From Rhodospirillaceae bacterium (lineage in GTDB: Bacteria; Pseudomonadota; Alphaproteobacteria; Rhodospirillales; UBA2165): 64,000 nucleotides of DNA. A program made the translations under genes and the position numbers. Position 1 is the stretch's first letter. Each line of letters begins with the position of its first letter. Below the pieces are notes generated by a model. The model made no database searches and was not told the origin of the DNA. It saw nothing but the letters and a program-made list of their open reading frames with translations. Positions 10,426 to 19,139 of the stretch are shown one piece after another. Location: NCBI GenBank assembly GCA_018649725.1, contig JABIHH010000088.1, positions 62,001-126,000 of the forward strand. Reading direction: 5' to 3'.

Positions 10426-11226
10426 TCACTTCGCTGGTGCATAGTTTTCCCTGAGATAGCTTTCTTCAAAACCGGCCCATTGAATGTTGTGGTAGGAATG
10501 CTGCGGATCGCCCTCAACGGCCTCACCGGTCTCGGTTGCAATCAAATCACAGCCAAGATCACGCGCCGCCTTGATGCGGGCTTCGAGCATCGCGCGCTGA
10601 CCTCCCAGCCGCCTGAACTTTGATGACGTCGCGCCAAAGTCACACCAGCCAACGCCTTGATCAACGAAGAGAGCCCCTGCCGCCGCTGGCTCGCCCGCTA
10701 CAAAACCCATATAAATCTGCCACTTTTCTCTATCCGGTAATTTAGCTAGTACCGGAATGGAGGCCTCTCCCATGTCAAAACTGGCAGCAACGATCTGACC
10801 AAACGCCTCACCATGTTCACCATCAATAAGACGCACGTCCAAATCTGAACCCGAGCTCGGCGCCAAGCCGCCTTTATGGACAAACTTCATCCAGCAGCGT
10901 TGCGCCACGAAATTCTCTTCGGCCAGCCAGCTCTTCAATTCAGCTGGCTCGGCATCATCGGTTATATGGACGAAATAGCGGCCAATGTCAGCCGCAGCAA
11001 AATCTCGGCAAAAGCGGCTAATGGTATCGCGCTGGGCGGGCGCCGACACACCCAACCCAATCACCCGATTAATGAGAAAATGTGGATCACCTGCCGCCGT
11101 CATGATCAAAGCCTGATCGACCATCTCATATTTGAGGGCCAAGGGCTCCACTCCCGCCGCTGCTTCACTGAAATCCAGAAAAGCTGCAAGCTCGACGCCT
11201 TCTACTCTGGTATGCAAATTGTCCAT
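10426..11226 (-). CDS. GNAT-type N-acetyltransferase domain protein
   Basis: A protein of about 266 residues with the C-terminal pattern of a GNAT fold: Y-M-G-F-V-A-G-E-P-A-A-A-G-A-L-F-V (strands 4-5), then R-R-L-G-G-Q-R-A-M-L-E-A-R-I-K-A-A, the acetyl-CoA-binding loop and helix, then C-D-L-I-A-T-E-T-G. The substrate is unknown. The ATG at 11226 was chosen because GAGGA sits four bases upstream; a longer frame to 11349 would overlap the preceding methyltransferase gene by about 100 bases. It is probably co-transcribed after that gene and before selD. Confidence 0.7.
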   Translation of the reverse strand: MDNLHTRVEGVELAAFLDFSEAAAGVEPLALKYEMVDQALIMTAAGDPHFLINRVIGLGVSAPAQRDTISRFCRDFAAADIGRYFVHITDDAEPAELKSWLAEENFVAQRCWMKFVHKGGLAPSSGSDLDVRLIDGEHGEAFGQIVAASFDMGEASIPVLAKLPDREKWQIYMGFVAGEPAAAGALFVDQGVGWCDFGATSSKFRRLGGQRAMLEARIKAARDLGCDLIATETGEAVEGDPQHSYHNIQWAGFEESYLRENYAPAK

Positions 11227-11245
11227 CATTTCCTCATTTTTCCTT

Positions 11246-12376
11246 TTAAGGCCGAACAACATAGTAGCAGTTTTGAATGTCGTGTTCGAGTTCATGCACA
11301 TCAACATGATCAAAGCCAGCGTCTTCGAACATATCTTGCGCCTTTTCACGGCCCCACATTGCGCCCAGTCCTTCGCCGCCTTCTTGAGCGAGTGAGACCG
11401 ACATGCAATGCATGCAGGAAATCGTATAGAGCAAGGGTCCTATGGGATGATCCATATTGTTGCCGACATGGCTGGAGCCATTAATATCCTGGGCCAGATA
11501 GACACCATCTTCGGCCAGGGTTTTTCGAATGCCGCGCAACATTGAGCCCGGATCCGCCTGATCATGAATGGCATCGAAGGAGGTGACAAAATCAAACGAT
11601 GCTTCATCGGCATCATCATCAAACGACGTCAGATCTTTTTGCACAAAACTCAGATTATAGAGACCAAGTCGTTCGGCTTCGGCATTACCGAAATCAACTA
11701 CATCTTGCAACAAATCGTAGCCAACAAAAGTGCTGTTAGGGAAATCTTTGGCCAGCATTGTAATGGCACGACCGCGACCACAACCGGCATCCAGCATCCG
11801 CACCCCTTCTTTCAGCTTGCCAATCAATCCCGGAATCAGAGGAAGGATATGATCATGCAAAGCGGGCAAAACGGTTTGGCCGCTATCTTCCGCCATTACT
11901 TCATTGAAACGGCCATATTTCTCATACGGCACGCCGCCGCCCTGTTCGAAACATTCAACGATGTCATCCTCAACGCCGCCCAAAATAGCAATGTATTGCG
12001 AAAAGACAGCGATATTATTTGGCGCTGCCGCACGGGTGAGGCATGTCGCATGTTCTGTCGGCAGGCTGAACTTGGCGGCTTCATTGTAATGGCTATGACC
12101 GTGATCGTGGCCGTGTGACAGTTCCTTCGTATCGACAGTAACGAAACCAGACGCCGTCATCGCGCCTAACCACTCCCGCACATAACGTTCATTCAGCTTG
12201 GCGCGGTCGGCGATCTCCTGACTTGTCGCCGCTTCCATTTTCGCCATGACATCGAATAAACCAGTACGATGACCGACCGAGATCATAAGGTTGATGGCAC
12301 CCGCGTTGAGGATATCCACCATTCTTTCTTCAAATGCTTCGGCTTTCCCCGTATCGAATTCATCTATTGCTAACAT
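11246..12376 (-). CDS. Class I SAM-dependent methyltransferase with N-terminal winged-helix domain and His-rich insert
   Basis: A 376-residue protein. Residues about 10-95 form a winged-helix/dimerisation region (T-S-Q-E-I-A-D-R-A, Y-V-R-E-W-L) as in small-molecule O-methyltransferases. The SAM-binding motif I is M-L-D-A-G-C-G-R-G-R-A. Between the two lies an unusual S-H-G-H-D-H-G-H-S-H-Y stretch near residue 89, with five His in ten residues, which could bind a metal. The start has a good GAAGGAG ribosome site. A 32-bp palindrome upstream and a divergent TetR gene suggest that the enzyme is induced by its substrate or a toxic ligand. The substrate is unknown. Confidence 0.8.
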   Translation of the reverse strand: MLAIDEFDTGKAEAFEERMVDILNAGAINLMISVGHRTGLFDVMAKMEAATSQEIADRAKLNERYVREWLGAMTASGFVTVDTKELSHGHDHGHSHYNEAAKFSLPTEHATCLTRAAAPNNIAVFSQYIAILGGVEDDIVECFEQGGGVPYEKYGRFNEVMAEDSGQTVLPALHDHILPLIPGLIGKLKEGVRMLDAGCGRGRAITMLAKDFPNSTFVGYDLLQDVVDFGNAEAERLGLYNLSFVQKDLTSFDDDADEASFDFVTSFDAIHDQADPGSMLRGIRKTLAEDGVYLAQDINGSSHVGNNMDHPIGPLLYTISCMHCMSVSLAQEGGEGLGAMWGREKAQDMFEDAGFDHVDVHELEHDIQNCYYVVRP

Positions 12377-12396
12377 GTTGCTCTCCTTCGTTAAAC

Positions 12397-12428
12397 TTTA
12401 AACATACCGACTAGTTGGTTTGTTTAAA
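12397..12428. promoter_or_regulatory. 32-bp palindromic operator, likely for the divergent TetR protein
   Basis: Arms TTTAAACA / TGTTTAAA flank the core ACCGACTAGTTGGT. Overall 28 of 32 bases fit a perfect palindrome centred between 12412 and 12413. It sits 21 bp upstream of the methyltransferase start and about 175 bp from the TetR start, where a TetR repressor would block the methyltransferase promoter. Confidence 0.7.
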
Positions 12429-12603
12429 GGAGGTGCGAGGTGGAAGTCAACAAATAAAATGAAATAATTATACCATTCAACTCTAATAACTAACATATCC
12501 TATTGATTTATTTATATTATCTGATCTAAAAAAAATATATTTAAAATACAATTGAAACAGACCACATGGTATTGTATGGTGATTTTAACAAAGGAGTAGT
12601 GAA

Positions 12604-13224
12604 ATGCCGAGAGATGGTACGATCACACGGACAACGATTATGGATTCGGCCCAGAGCCTTATTTTAGGCCAGGGCTTCTCGGCGACATCGGTCGATAAAG
12701 TCATTGAGCAGGCGGGTATTACCAAGGGTGCTTTTTTCCATCATTTTAAAACCAAAGCCGATCTCGCTTTGGCTTTGGTGGAACGCTACGCCAATCTCGA
12801 TCAGGCGCATTTAGACATGAATTTGGTGCGCGCTGAAGAACTTGCCCGCGATCCTCTACAACAAATGCTGATCTTTATTGGCCTGCTTAAAGAAGAGATG
12901 GCAGGGCTGACCGAGCCGTTTCCCGGTTGCCTCTATGCCTCTTTTTGTTATGAAGCCCAGCTCTTTGATGACAACACTCATACTGTCATCCAGAATATGA
13001 TGCTCGAATGGCGCCGCAGGTTGAGCAGTAAATTTGTCGACATAATTGATCTCTACCCTCCCAAACTTGATATTGCGCCTGAAAGCCTCGCCGATATGGC
13101 ACTGGTCATTTATGAGGGCGCCTTTATTTTATCCAAAACCTTGAAGGAGCCAGTAACGACAGCCGAGCAATTAGGCCATTATCGAAATTATGTTGAGCTG
13201 CTATTTGAAACCCCTGCCGAATGA
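12604..13224 (+). CDS. TetR/AcrR family transcriptional regulator
   Basis: A 206-residue repressor-type protein. The N-terminal helix-turn-helix reads I-L-G-Q-G-F-S-A-T-S-V-D-K, then G-I-T-K-G-A-F-F-H-H-F, diagnostic of TetR proteins; the rest is a helical ligand-binding and dimerisation domain. The start has a clear AAAGGAG ribosome site. It is divergent from the methyltransferase and overlaps the next gene (MarR) by ATGA. The 32-bp palindrome between it and the methyltransferase is its most likely operator (inference). The ligand is unknown. Confidence 0.92.
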   Translation: MPRDGTITRTTIMDSAQSLILGQGFSATSVDKVIEQAGITKGAFFHHFKTKADLALALVERYANLDQAHLDMNLVRAEELARDPLQQMLIFIGLLKEEMAGLTEPFPGCLYASFCYEAQLFDDNTHTVIQNMMLEWRRRLSSKFVDIIDLYPPKLDIAPESLADMALVIYEGAFILSKTLKEPVTTAEQLGHYRNYVELLFETPAE

Positions 13225-13670
13225 CCAGTGTAAAATCCCAAGACCTCGAAGATTTTGAACTGCTCGACCATGTCGGCCACCTGCTGCGTCGCGCCCAACA
13301 AATTGCCGTGGCTGCTTACTCTCAAGAAGTTGGCCGGGACTTACGACCCCGACAATTTTCTCTATTGCTGGCGATTTATCAGCAACCGGGACTTCATCAA
13401 GTTGAGCTCACAGAATTGATCGGCATGGACCGCTCGACCATTAGCGAAATATCCGAGAGATTGGAAAAACGCGGGCTGCTTGAAAGGCGACCGGATGAGG
13501 CGGATGAGCGGGCCTCCAAATTATATATCACCAGCCAAGGCAGTGCTGCTGTAGAGGCTGCATTGCCGGGCATTCTCGGCGTCCATCAGAATTTACTGGC
13601 GCGACTGCCTACCCATCTTCACGTCCCCTTCATAGCGGCACTGAAAACACTTGCTGCCACAGAAGATTAA
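13221..13670 (+). CDS. MarR family transcriptional regulator
   Basis: A 149-residue winged-helix regulator. The recognition helix region reads Q-V-E-L-T-E-L-I-G-M-D-R-S-T-I-S-E, followed by L-E-K-R-G-L-L-E-R-R and the wing D-E-A-D-E-R-A-S-K-L-Y, as in MarR proteins. Its ATG overlaps the TetR stop (ATGA), so the two regulators are made together, an uncommon pairing. Confidence 0.92.
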   Translation: MTSVKSQDLEDFELLDHVGHLLRRAQQIAVAAYSQEVGRDLRPRQFSLLLAIYQQPGLHQVELTELIGMDRSTISEISERLEKRGLLERRPDEADERASKLYITSQGSAAVEAALPGILGVHQNLLARLPTHLHVPFIAALKTLAATED

Positions 13671-13675
13671 CGGCG

Positions 13676-14341
13676 CTACGACTTTCTTTCGGCGTCTACC
13701 TCAGCATAAAGATCGCCACTTGATTCTTCGATATATTCAGGTCGGTAAATCGCGATAAATGTCTCGACGATCTCATCCATTGGGACGTCAACATAGGTGC
13801 CTCGCTCTAGCACATACTCCATATGTTTGTTGCCGGCCTGATCAAACTCGTGGAACAGCGAATCATTAACGCCGTCAAACTCCAACGGCTTCAAGCCAAA
13901 TTTCTCGCACAGTGTCAAATTAAACGACGGCGTCGATTTGACCCATTTGCCATCGAGATAGGCTTCACAATAAGAATGCCAGGGGAACAGGTCCGAGCCG
14001 AGCAGATCCAACAAGCGCTGCGAGGCGAGATGGTTTTTGACATCGGCATAGCCGGGCCGGGCTGGAATACCATTGATCCGGAGGCAGGCCGTCATCACTG
14101 CAGCCTTCGGCACGCACCAGCCCTCACCTGACAAAACCGCATCACTCGCGCGGTAAGCGGTTGGGCTTTTAACATCCATATACGGATTGTAGCGAATGCC
14201 GTCACGAATGGCGTAGTAGAAGCTGAGAGCCTTTTCCGTATCAGAGCTCCCTGAGCCCACATGTTCATGGGCAAACTCGATCACCGCCGGATGATCGCTA
14301 TCAACAAATTTTCCGGGCTTTAAATATTCCTCAAAGGGCAT
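13676..14341 (-). CDS. Transglutaminase-like (cysteine protease fold) protein
   Basis: A protein of about 221 residues with the transglutaminase-core catalytic triad. The Cys is in G-E-G-W-C-V-P-K-A-A, the His in F-P-W-H-S-Y-C-E-A-Y-L, and a downstream acidic or polar residue near T-P-S-F-N. Such bacterial proteins are usually peptidases or amidases of unknown substrate. The ATG at 14341 (M-P-F-E-E-Y-L) was chosen; in-frame alternatives are an ATG at 14404 and a TTG at 14455. It converges on the MarR gene, 5 bp from its stop. Confidence 0.75.
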   Translation of the reverse strand: MPFEEYLKPGKFVDSDHPAVIEFAHEHVGSGSSDTEKALSFYYAIRDGIRYNPYMDVKSPTAYRASDAVLSGEGWCVPKAAVMTACLRINGIPARPGYADVKNHLASQRLLDLLGSDLFPWHSYCEAYLDGKWVKSTPSFNLTLCEKFGLKPLEFDGVNDSLFHEFDQAGNKHMEYVLERGTYVDVPMDEIVETFIAIYRPEYIEESSGDLYAEVDAERKS

Positions 14342-14486
14342 GACTCTCTCAACTTTGTTCAAATTTAATAACGCCTGTTTGGACTTTACAGGGGGCCTTG
14401 CCATGACACAATGCAGTGATACTATCGGCCCCGTTATTTTATCAAATGTTGGCAAATTTATTCTTGCGATGGGGACATAAATTTAA

Positions 14487-14987
14487 ATGAGTGATTCCGA
14501 TACGGAAATCGTCGACTACGTAGTCACCTGGGCTGAAGTTCACCGTGACACCAAATTGCTGGCCAGAAAGCTCATTGAAATCGGCACCTGGAAAGGCATT
14601 ATCGCGATCACGCGTGGCGGCCTAATCCCGGCTGCAATCATCGCCCGCGAGATGGATATTCGTAACATCGATACGATTTGTATAGCCACGTATGACGAGC
14701 AAGATATGGGGGATGTAAATTTGATCAAAATCCCCGAAAAAGCGTGCGAAGAAAAAGGCGAAGGCTGGCTGATGATTGACGATCTGGTTGATACCGGCAC
14801 AACTATCAAAGCGGCCCGCAAACTCTTACCCGACTGTCATATCGCCACGGTTTATGCCAAAGAGATCGGCCGCCCCTCTGTCGACACTTTCGTTCATGAA
14901 GTACCGCAAAACTATTGGGTTTTCTTTCCCTGGGATACCGATGTGCAATATGTCGCGCCACTCCACAAAACCAACGGCAAAGACTAA
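14487..14987 (+). CDS. gpt: Xanthine(-guanine) phosphoribosyltransferase
   Basis: A 166-residue purine salvage enzyme transferring phosphoribosyl from PRPP to xanthine or guanine. The PRPP-binding loop is M-I-D-D-L-V-D-T-G-T-T, preceded by the A-I-T-R-G-G-L-I-P-A loop. The C-terminal W-V-F-F-P-W-D base-binding region is as in bacterial Gpt. Length fits. It ends 4 bases into the convergent hydrolase gene. Confidence 0.93.
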   Translation: MSDSDTEIVDYVVTWAEVHRDTKLLARKLIEIGTWKGIIAITRGGLIPAAIIAREMDIRNIDTICIATYDEQDMGDVNLIKIPEKACEEKGEGWLMIDDLVDTGTTIKAARKLLPDCHIATVYAKEIGRPSVDTFVHEVPQNYWVFFPWDTDVQYVAPLHKTNGKD

Positions 14988-15790
14988 GCTGACAGAAAAT
15001 CCTGGATGATTGGATTGACCTGATCACCATGGGTGATGGGCGACATGTGAGTAGCGCCTTCAATCAAGAATCTTCTCGCATCCGGCATACGATCTTCCAA
15101 GATTTCCAACACCCGCAGAGCTGGCGATTTTGAGTCCGCACCACCGATTAACAGCGCCGGACTGGGAAAATTTTCAGGCTGGGCCAGGCCGACACCACCG
15201 TCAAATATTGCCTTAAACTCGTGAAAATTCTTTTCCGCCCCGGCAAGAACATATTTGGCAAGATCAACATCAAGCGCCTGCCAGGCCCCGGCTCCGTTCC
15301 AATAATCGAAATAATGCTGAATACCTTCTTCAGACTTTCCGGCCGAATGCTTCTGCCAAAAGTTTTCCGCGACACTTCTAATTTCATCATAATACTGAGC
15401 ATCCCGGACCGGGTCCAACAGCCAGCCTAGCATTGGTTCGATCAGGGTAAGGCTTTTAAATCTTTCAGGTGAGGTCACAGCTAAATGATACGAAACCGCT
15501 CCGCCATAGGAATGGCCAACCAGATGAACTTTTTCATCACTCTCTTTGATAATTTCCCGAATAAGGGCTGCTTCATCTTCCAATAAGGTTTCACGCTCCT
15601 CGGACCAGGCATCGGTACCCCCCCAATCCAGCATATCAACAGCGATGACCCGGTGGTTCTCTTGTAACAACTCCCATAGACTCCGCCACTGACGATGGGA
15701 ACTCGACGAGCAATGAACCAGAACGACAGGCTCACCGCTGCCAATTTCATGATAATTGACGGTAACACCGTCGACTTGAATGCTAGGCAC
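14984..15790 (-). CDS. Alpha/beta hydrolase
   Basis: A 268-residue alpha/beta hydrolase. The nucleophile elbow is G-H-S-Y-G-G with Ser near residue 96, the oxyanion region H-C-S-S-S-S-H lies near residue 26, and the late catalytic His is in G-A-T-H-M-S-P. The substrate is unknown. It overlaps the convergent gpt gene by 4 bp and follows the 2-hydroxyacid dehydrogenase by 13 bp, so the two are probably one transcript. Confidence 0.85.
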   Translation of the reverse strand: MPSIQVDGVTVNYHEIGSGEPVVLVHCSSSSHRQWRSLWELLQENHRVIAVDMLDWGGTDAWSEERETLLEDEAALIREIIKESDEKVHLVGHSYGGAVSYHLAVTSPERFKSLTLIEPMLGWLLDPVRDAQYYDEIRSVAENFWQKHSAGKSEEGIQHYFDYWNGAGAWQALDVDLAKYVLAGAEKNFHEFKAIFDGGVGLAQPENFPSPALLIGGADSKSPALRVLEILEDRMPDARRFLIEGATHMSPITHGDQVNPIIQDFLSA

Positions 15791-15803
15791 TTAAAACTCC
15801 AAT

Positions 15804-16862
15804 TTACAAAAGATTTTGTCCACCGAAGCGCTCAACCCAGCGGTCGATCACATCTTCATTATAGACATGTTCCGGCACCTCACCCTTCATTGCTTGAATG
15901 ACATGTTCGGTCGCCCAAGGGATCGCGGTCGTGAGGCCGGCGCCGATGTTAAAGGTAATGACATGCGGCGAAAGTAAGATTTTATTGCCGAGCCCCAACA
16001 GCGCAGATTGTTTCGGTAGCGGCTCCTCTTCAAACACGTCTATCGCAGCGCCGGCAATGACGTCTTTATCGAGCGCTTCAAACAGCGCATCTTCATCAAC
16101 AACGGCGCCTCTGGCCGCATTTAGAAAATAAGCGCTCTCCTTCATCTTGGAAAACTCCGCTTGTCCCATAAATTGACGGGTCTCGGCGGTAAGGTTGGTG
16201 TGGATTGTCACAACATCAGATTGGGCAAGTAACTCATCCAATTCAACGCGCTCAACATCATGGTGAATAAATTGCTGATCACCTTTATAGGGATCATATG
16301 CAATGACGCGTACGCGCCAGGGTGCCAGTAAATCGGCGAGACGCGAGCCAATCCTGCCGAGCCCGATAATACCAATGGTTATGCCGTCATAGCCATCCTG
16401 GCGACGGCCCAGATAAGTTCCTTGCAAGTTTTCATGACGCCAATTGCCGTCTTTGACATACTGATCGCGCTCTCGCACTTTCTTTAGCAGGGTCAACATC
16501 ATCGCCATCGCACCCTCGGCGACGCCAGACCAATTAGCCTCGGTCGGGCAATGGGTCACCAAGATACCCAGCTCGGTTGCCGCCTCAACATCGACGTCAT
16601 CCGTGCCGACGGTATATTTAGCGACAATCCGCAAATCTGGCGATTTCAGCATAACCTCACGGGTGATTGGTATTTTTCGCACCGCCACGCCGAGCAAGGC
16701 GGTCGTATCTTCCTCAACATCGTCGATAATGTTCATATCGCCGCTCAGCTCATGCCAAGACACATTGCTCAGCTTGAGATCACAGCCCGCCTGTTCCAAT
16801 TGTTGATGTGAAACACCGGTCTGATCAACCGGCGTATAGATAAATACTTTAGGCTTACTCAC
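15804..16862 (-). CDS. D-2-hydroxyacid dehydrogenase (NAD-dependent)
   Basis: A protein of about 352 residues of the D-isomer-specific 2-hydroxyacid dehydrogenase family. It shows the Rossmann motif G-I-I-G-L-G-R-I-G-S, then L-N-A-A-R-G-A-V-V-D-E with the substrate-binding Arg, D-V-F-E-E-E-P-L with the Glu, and S-P-H-V-I-T-F with the active His. The GTG at 16862 (S-K-P-K-V-F-I) was chosen since TGGAG lies eight bases upstream; a TTG at 16913 is possible. The substrate (glycerate, phosphoglycerate or other 2-oxoacid) is not determinable. Confidence 0.87.
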   Translation of the reverse strand: MSKPKVFIYTPVDQTGVSHQQLEQAGCDLKLSNVSWHELSGDMNIIDDVEEDTTALLGVAVRKIPITREVMLKSPDLRIVAKYTVGTDDVDVEAATELGILVTHCPTEANWSGVAEGAMAMMLTLLKKVRERDQYVKDGNWRHENLQGTYLGRRQDGYDGITIGIIGLGRIGSRLADLLAPWRVRVIAYDPYKGDQQFIHHDVERVELDELLAQSDVVTIHTNLTAETRQFMGQAEFSKMKESAYFLNAARGAVVDEDALFEALDKDVIAGAAIDVFEEEPLPKQSALLGLGNKILLSPHVITFNIGAGLTTAIPWATEHVIQAMKGEVPEHVYNEDVIDRWVERFGGQNLL

Positions 16863-17090
16863 AAACTTTACTCCAACCTTAGCCAACTCTGCGGTTAGTC
16901 TATCGGCTAGCAACGGGCGTTAAAAGCCTTCAATAAGGTCACTACTTTTTACAATAATCAGGTGAATAAATACTATCACCGCGTGTAATTTGAGAGCTCC
17001 ACCCTTTTTTGCATAGAATATTTGTACAATTTGAAGAGCTGCCCCTACAAATCCGCCAACTGCATGCCTACATAAGGTTCACTTTCCAGC

Positions 17091-17210
17091 ATGGGAGAGA
17101 TTTTTTACGGCCAAAATGGCCACCTTACCGGCTTTCGGACTACCGAGCATATCGATAGTCTGATGTCAAATACCACCCAAGGTACAAAACAGAACGAAAT
17201 TAGGAAATGA
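17091..17210 (+). CDS. Possible 39-residue leader peptide coupled to the wHTH gene
   Basis: A short frame M-G-E-I-F-Y-G-Q-N-G-H-L-T-G-F ends with a TGA that overlaps the ATG of the downstream wHTH gene (ATGA at 17207-17210). No ribosome site is obvious, and no family is recognised. The overlap suggests translational coupling. It lies in an otherwise gene-free 340-bp stretch (16863-17206) in which I see no other gene. Confidence 0.3.
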   Translation: MGEIFYGQNGHLTGFRTTEHIDSLMSNTTQGTKQNEIRK

Positions 17211-17581
17211 ATAGCCAGCAAAAAACAAAAATACAACTTTTCCGAAAACTACAACTCTCCGAAGCAACAAAACGCCGTAAAGTGTTTGGTGAGTTAGGAG
17301 ACTTTGGGTTTGAGATCCTAATTGTGTTGCGTGATGCCAATGAAGATAGCGGAAACAGTGGGATAAATGTGAGTTCAATCGCTAATATTCTTGATGCACC
17401 GCGGCGTACCATTCGTCGACGGCTGTCAAATATGGAAGCACTTGGCTGGATTTCAATTGAGAAAATGAAAAGTGAAACACGAATTGAAATTACTCAATTG
17501 GCGATTAAATTTTTGGACGATTGGATTGCAGAGTCGATCGCGGCAAATGCAAAAGAAATACAACGAATTCTGGAAATTTAA
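17207..17581 (+). CDS. Small winged-helix DNA-binding protein
   Basis: A 124-residue protein with a MarR-like winged-helix: L-R-D-A-N-E-D, then V-S-S-I-A-N-I-L-D-A-P-R-R-T-I-R-R-R-L as the HTH, M-E-A-L-G-W-I-S-I-E-K as the wing approach, and E-T-R-I-E-I-T as the wing. A C-terminal helix probably dimerises. No ligand domain is visible. AT-rich compared with its neighbours, so it may be acquired. Function unknown beyond DNA binding. Confidence 0.65.
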   Translation: MNSQQKTKIQLFRKLQLSEATKRRKVFGELGDFGFEILIVLRDANEDSGNSGINVSSIANILDAPRRTIRRRLSNMEALGWISIEKMKSETRIEITQLAIKFLDDWIAESIAANAKEIQRILEI

Positions 17582-17691
17582 ATTGCCCCTCAAGGTGGGC
17601 AGAATGGCCACTCAGACACTAAAAAATTAAGTGGGAAACACCCATTTGTATAATTATATAGCCCCAAATTTATTCTGAAATATTTATTATC

Positions 17692-18162
17692 ATGCCTTAT
17701 TTTTATAAGATCAAACCCGCCGTTAAGGTCGTTTTCATTCGCCATATCGGCCGAGTATCGTTGGCAGACCTCGGCGATCAAATTGGTGAAATTACCCAGC
17801 AAGAAGAATTTCAAAAAGGGATGCACCTGCTGTTCGATCACCGAGAAGAGGTGCCGCCCGATTTTAGCTCTCGGGGAGTGGTTCAACCTCGGCAAGAAGA
17901 TACGTTCAATCAGACCAAGCTCAAAGTTTTATTTGAATTTTTTGAGAATACCAAAATGGCCTGCATTGTTAAAAAGGATATGGCCAAGTATTTCGCCAGC
18001 TTAGCCGACTTAATGCAGGATATGGAGAAGATTGATAATGCGATCTTTTTCACTGTCAAAGAAGCCAAAGATTGGCTAAATATTCCACCGAAATTTGATG
18101 TCGACAAAATATTAAGTCAGGTAATTTTCGTCCGCAATAGTGACAAAGATTATCGTCCTTAA
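17692..18162 (+). CDS. Uncharacterised 156-residue protein (possible SpoIIAA/STAS-like fold)
   Basis: No family is securely recognised. The pattern K-V-V-F-I-R-H-I-G-R-V-S-L-A-D-L, with predicted alternation of strands and helices and the central M-A-C-I-V-K-K-D-M-A-K-Y-F, resembles small STAS/SpoIIAA-like proteins common in proteobacteria. No signal peptide or membrane segment is seen. It is preceded by a gap of about 110 bp after the wHTH gene and overlaps the convergent fumarylacetoacetase-like gene by 4 bp. Confidence 0.6.
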   Translation: MPYFYKIKPAVKVVFIRHIGRVSLADLGDQIGEITQQEEFQKGMHLLFDHREEVPPDFSSRGVVQPRQEDTFNQTKLKVLFEFFENTKMACIVKKDMAKYFASLADLMQDMEKIDNAIFFTVKEAKDWLNIPPKFDVDKILSQVIFVRNSDKDYRP

Positions 18163-19124
18163 TTCATCTCAACAATCGTGTTGGAAAGCTTTCCAATGCC
18201 CTCAACTTCGACTTCAACAACATCGCCCGGTTTCATGAACACCTTTGGATCCCGGCCAAAGCCAACGCCGGCAGGCGAGCCCGTCGTCACAATGTCGCCT
18301 GGATGAAATTGATACCATTGTGAAAAATAAGAAATTAGTTCAGGCAGCTTGAAAATCATGTCATCGGTATTGGTCGATTGCATAACTTCACCGTTCAGCG
18401 TGGTTTTCATCTGTAAATTATTTGGCTCAGAGATTTCTTCGCGGGTAACCAAAACCGGACCACAAGGCGTGAAGCCCGGCAATTGCTTGCCGTTAATATT
18501 GCGCTCCCAGGAATGGATCGCCGGGAAGGTGCCGTCTGATGCGAACACTTCACCGACCCAATTTCGGGCTGAGACATCATTGGCGATGGTGTAGCCGGCA
18601 ACATAATCCATCGCTTCCTCCGCCGATACATTGTGGCATTGGCGGCCAATGACAAAACAAAGCTCACCCTCGTAATCGATCATATTCGGACATTGTGGTG
18701 GTGCGATGATAGGGCTGCCGGAACCTGACAGCGAGTCGCGCGTCTTCATGAACGCTGCCGGATGTTTCGGCGTCGGCGTGCCTTCCATTTCTTCCAGATG
18801 TTTCCAGTAGTTTAGGCCAACTGACAAAATCAGCTTGGGATTTGGCACCGGCGCCAGGAGAGGTAATTCTTCGAGCGGACTAATAATTCCCGCCTCAGCC
18901 AGGATTAATTTCTCATCCGCCGCCATGCTGTCAACCTGCGCCTGACAATGGGCAACGGCTTCAATACCGGCGTCTCCTGCCTCCAAAATTTCGCGCATCG
19001 AATTTGGCACCAAATTGGCAATTGGCAGAACAACCTTCAAAGCTGCAAGATCAAGTACCGTGTCATCATCTACCAGAACCCCAACATGCGGGTTGGGCAG
19101 GGTATCAATCGTAACAAGTTTCAT
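18159..19124 (-). CDS. Fumarylacetoacetate hydrolase family protein
   Basis: A 321-residue FAH-domain enzyme that cleaves C-C or decarboxylates 2-oxoacid or diketone intermediates of aromatic degradation. The FAH metal ligands appear in I-D-Y-E-G-E-L-C-F-V-I-G, and N-D-V-S-A-R-N-W, P-G-D-I-V-T-T-G-S-P-A-G-V-G and the N-terminal region K-L-V-T-I-D-T are typical. It may be a homoprotocatechuate-type isomerase/decarboxylase, a hydratase or an acylpyruvase; the sequence cannot decide. It lies near the UbiD operon rather than in the main catabolic island. Confidence 0.87.
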   Translation of the reverse strand: MKLVTIDTLPNPHVGVLVDDDTVLDLAALKVVLPIANLVPNSMREILEAGDAGIEAVAHCQAQVDSMAADEKLILAEAGIISPLEELPLLAPVPNPKLILSVGLNYWKHLEEMEGTPTPKHPAAFMKTRDSLSGSGSPIIAPPQCPNMIDYEGELCFVIGRQCHNVSAEEAMDYVAGYTIANDVSARNWVGEVFASDGTFPAIHSWERNINGKQLPGFTPCGPVLVTREEISEPNNLQMKTTLNGEVMQSTNTDDMIFKLPELISYFSQWYQFHPGDIVTTGSPAGVGFGRDPKVFMKPGDVVEVEVEGIGKLSNTIVEMN

Positions 19125-19139
19125 TAAAGTGTCCGCCTA

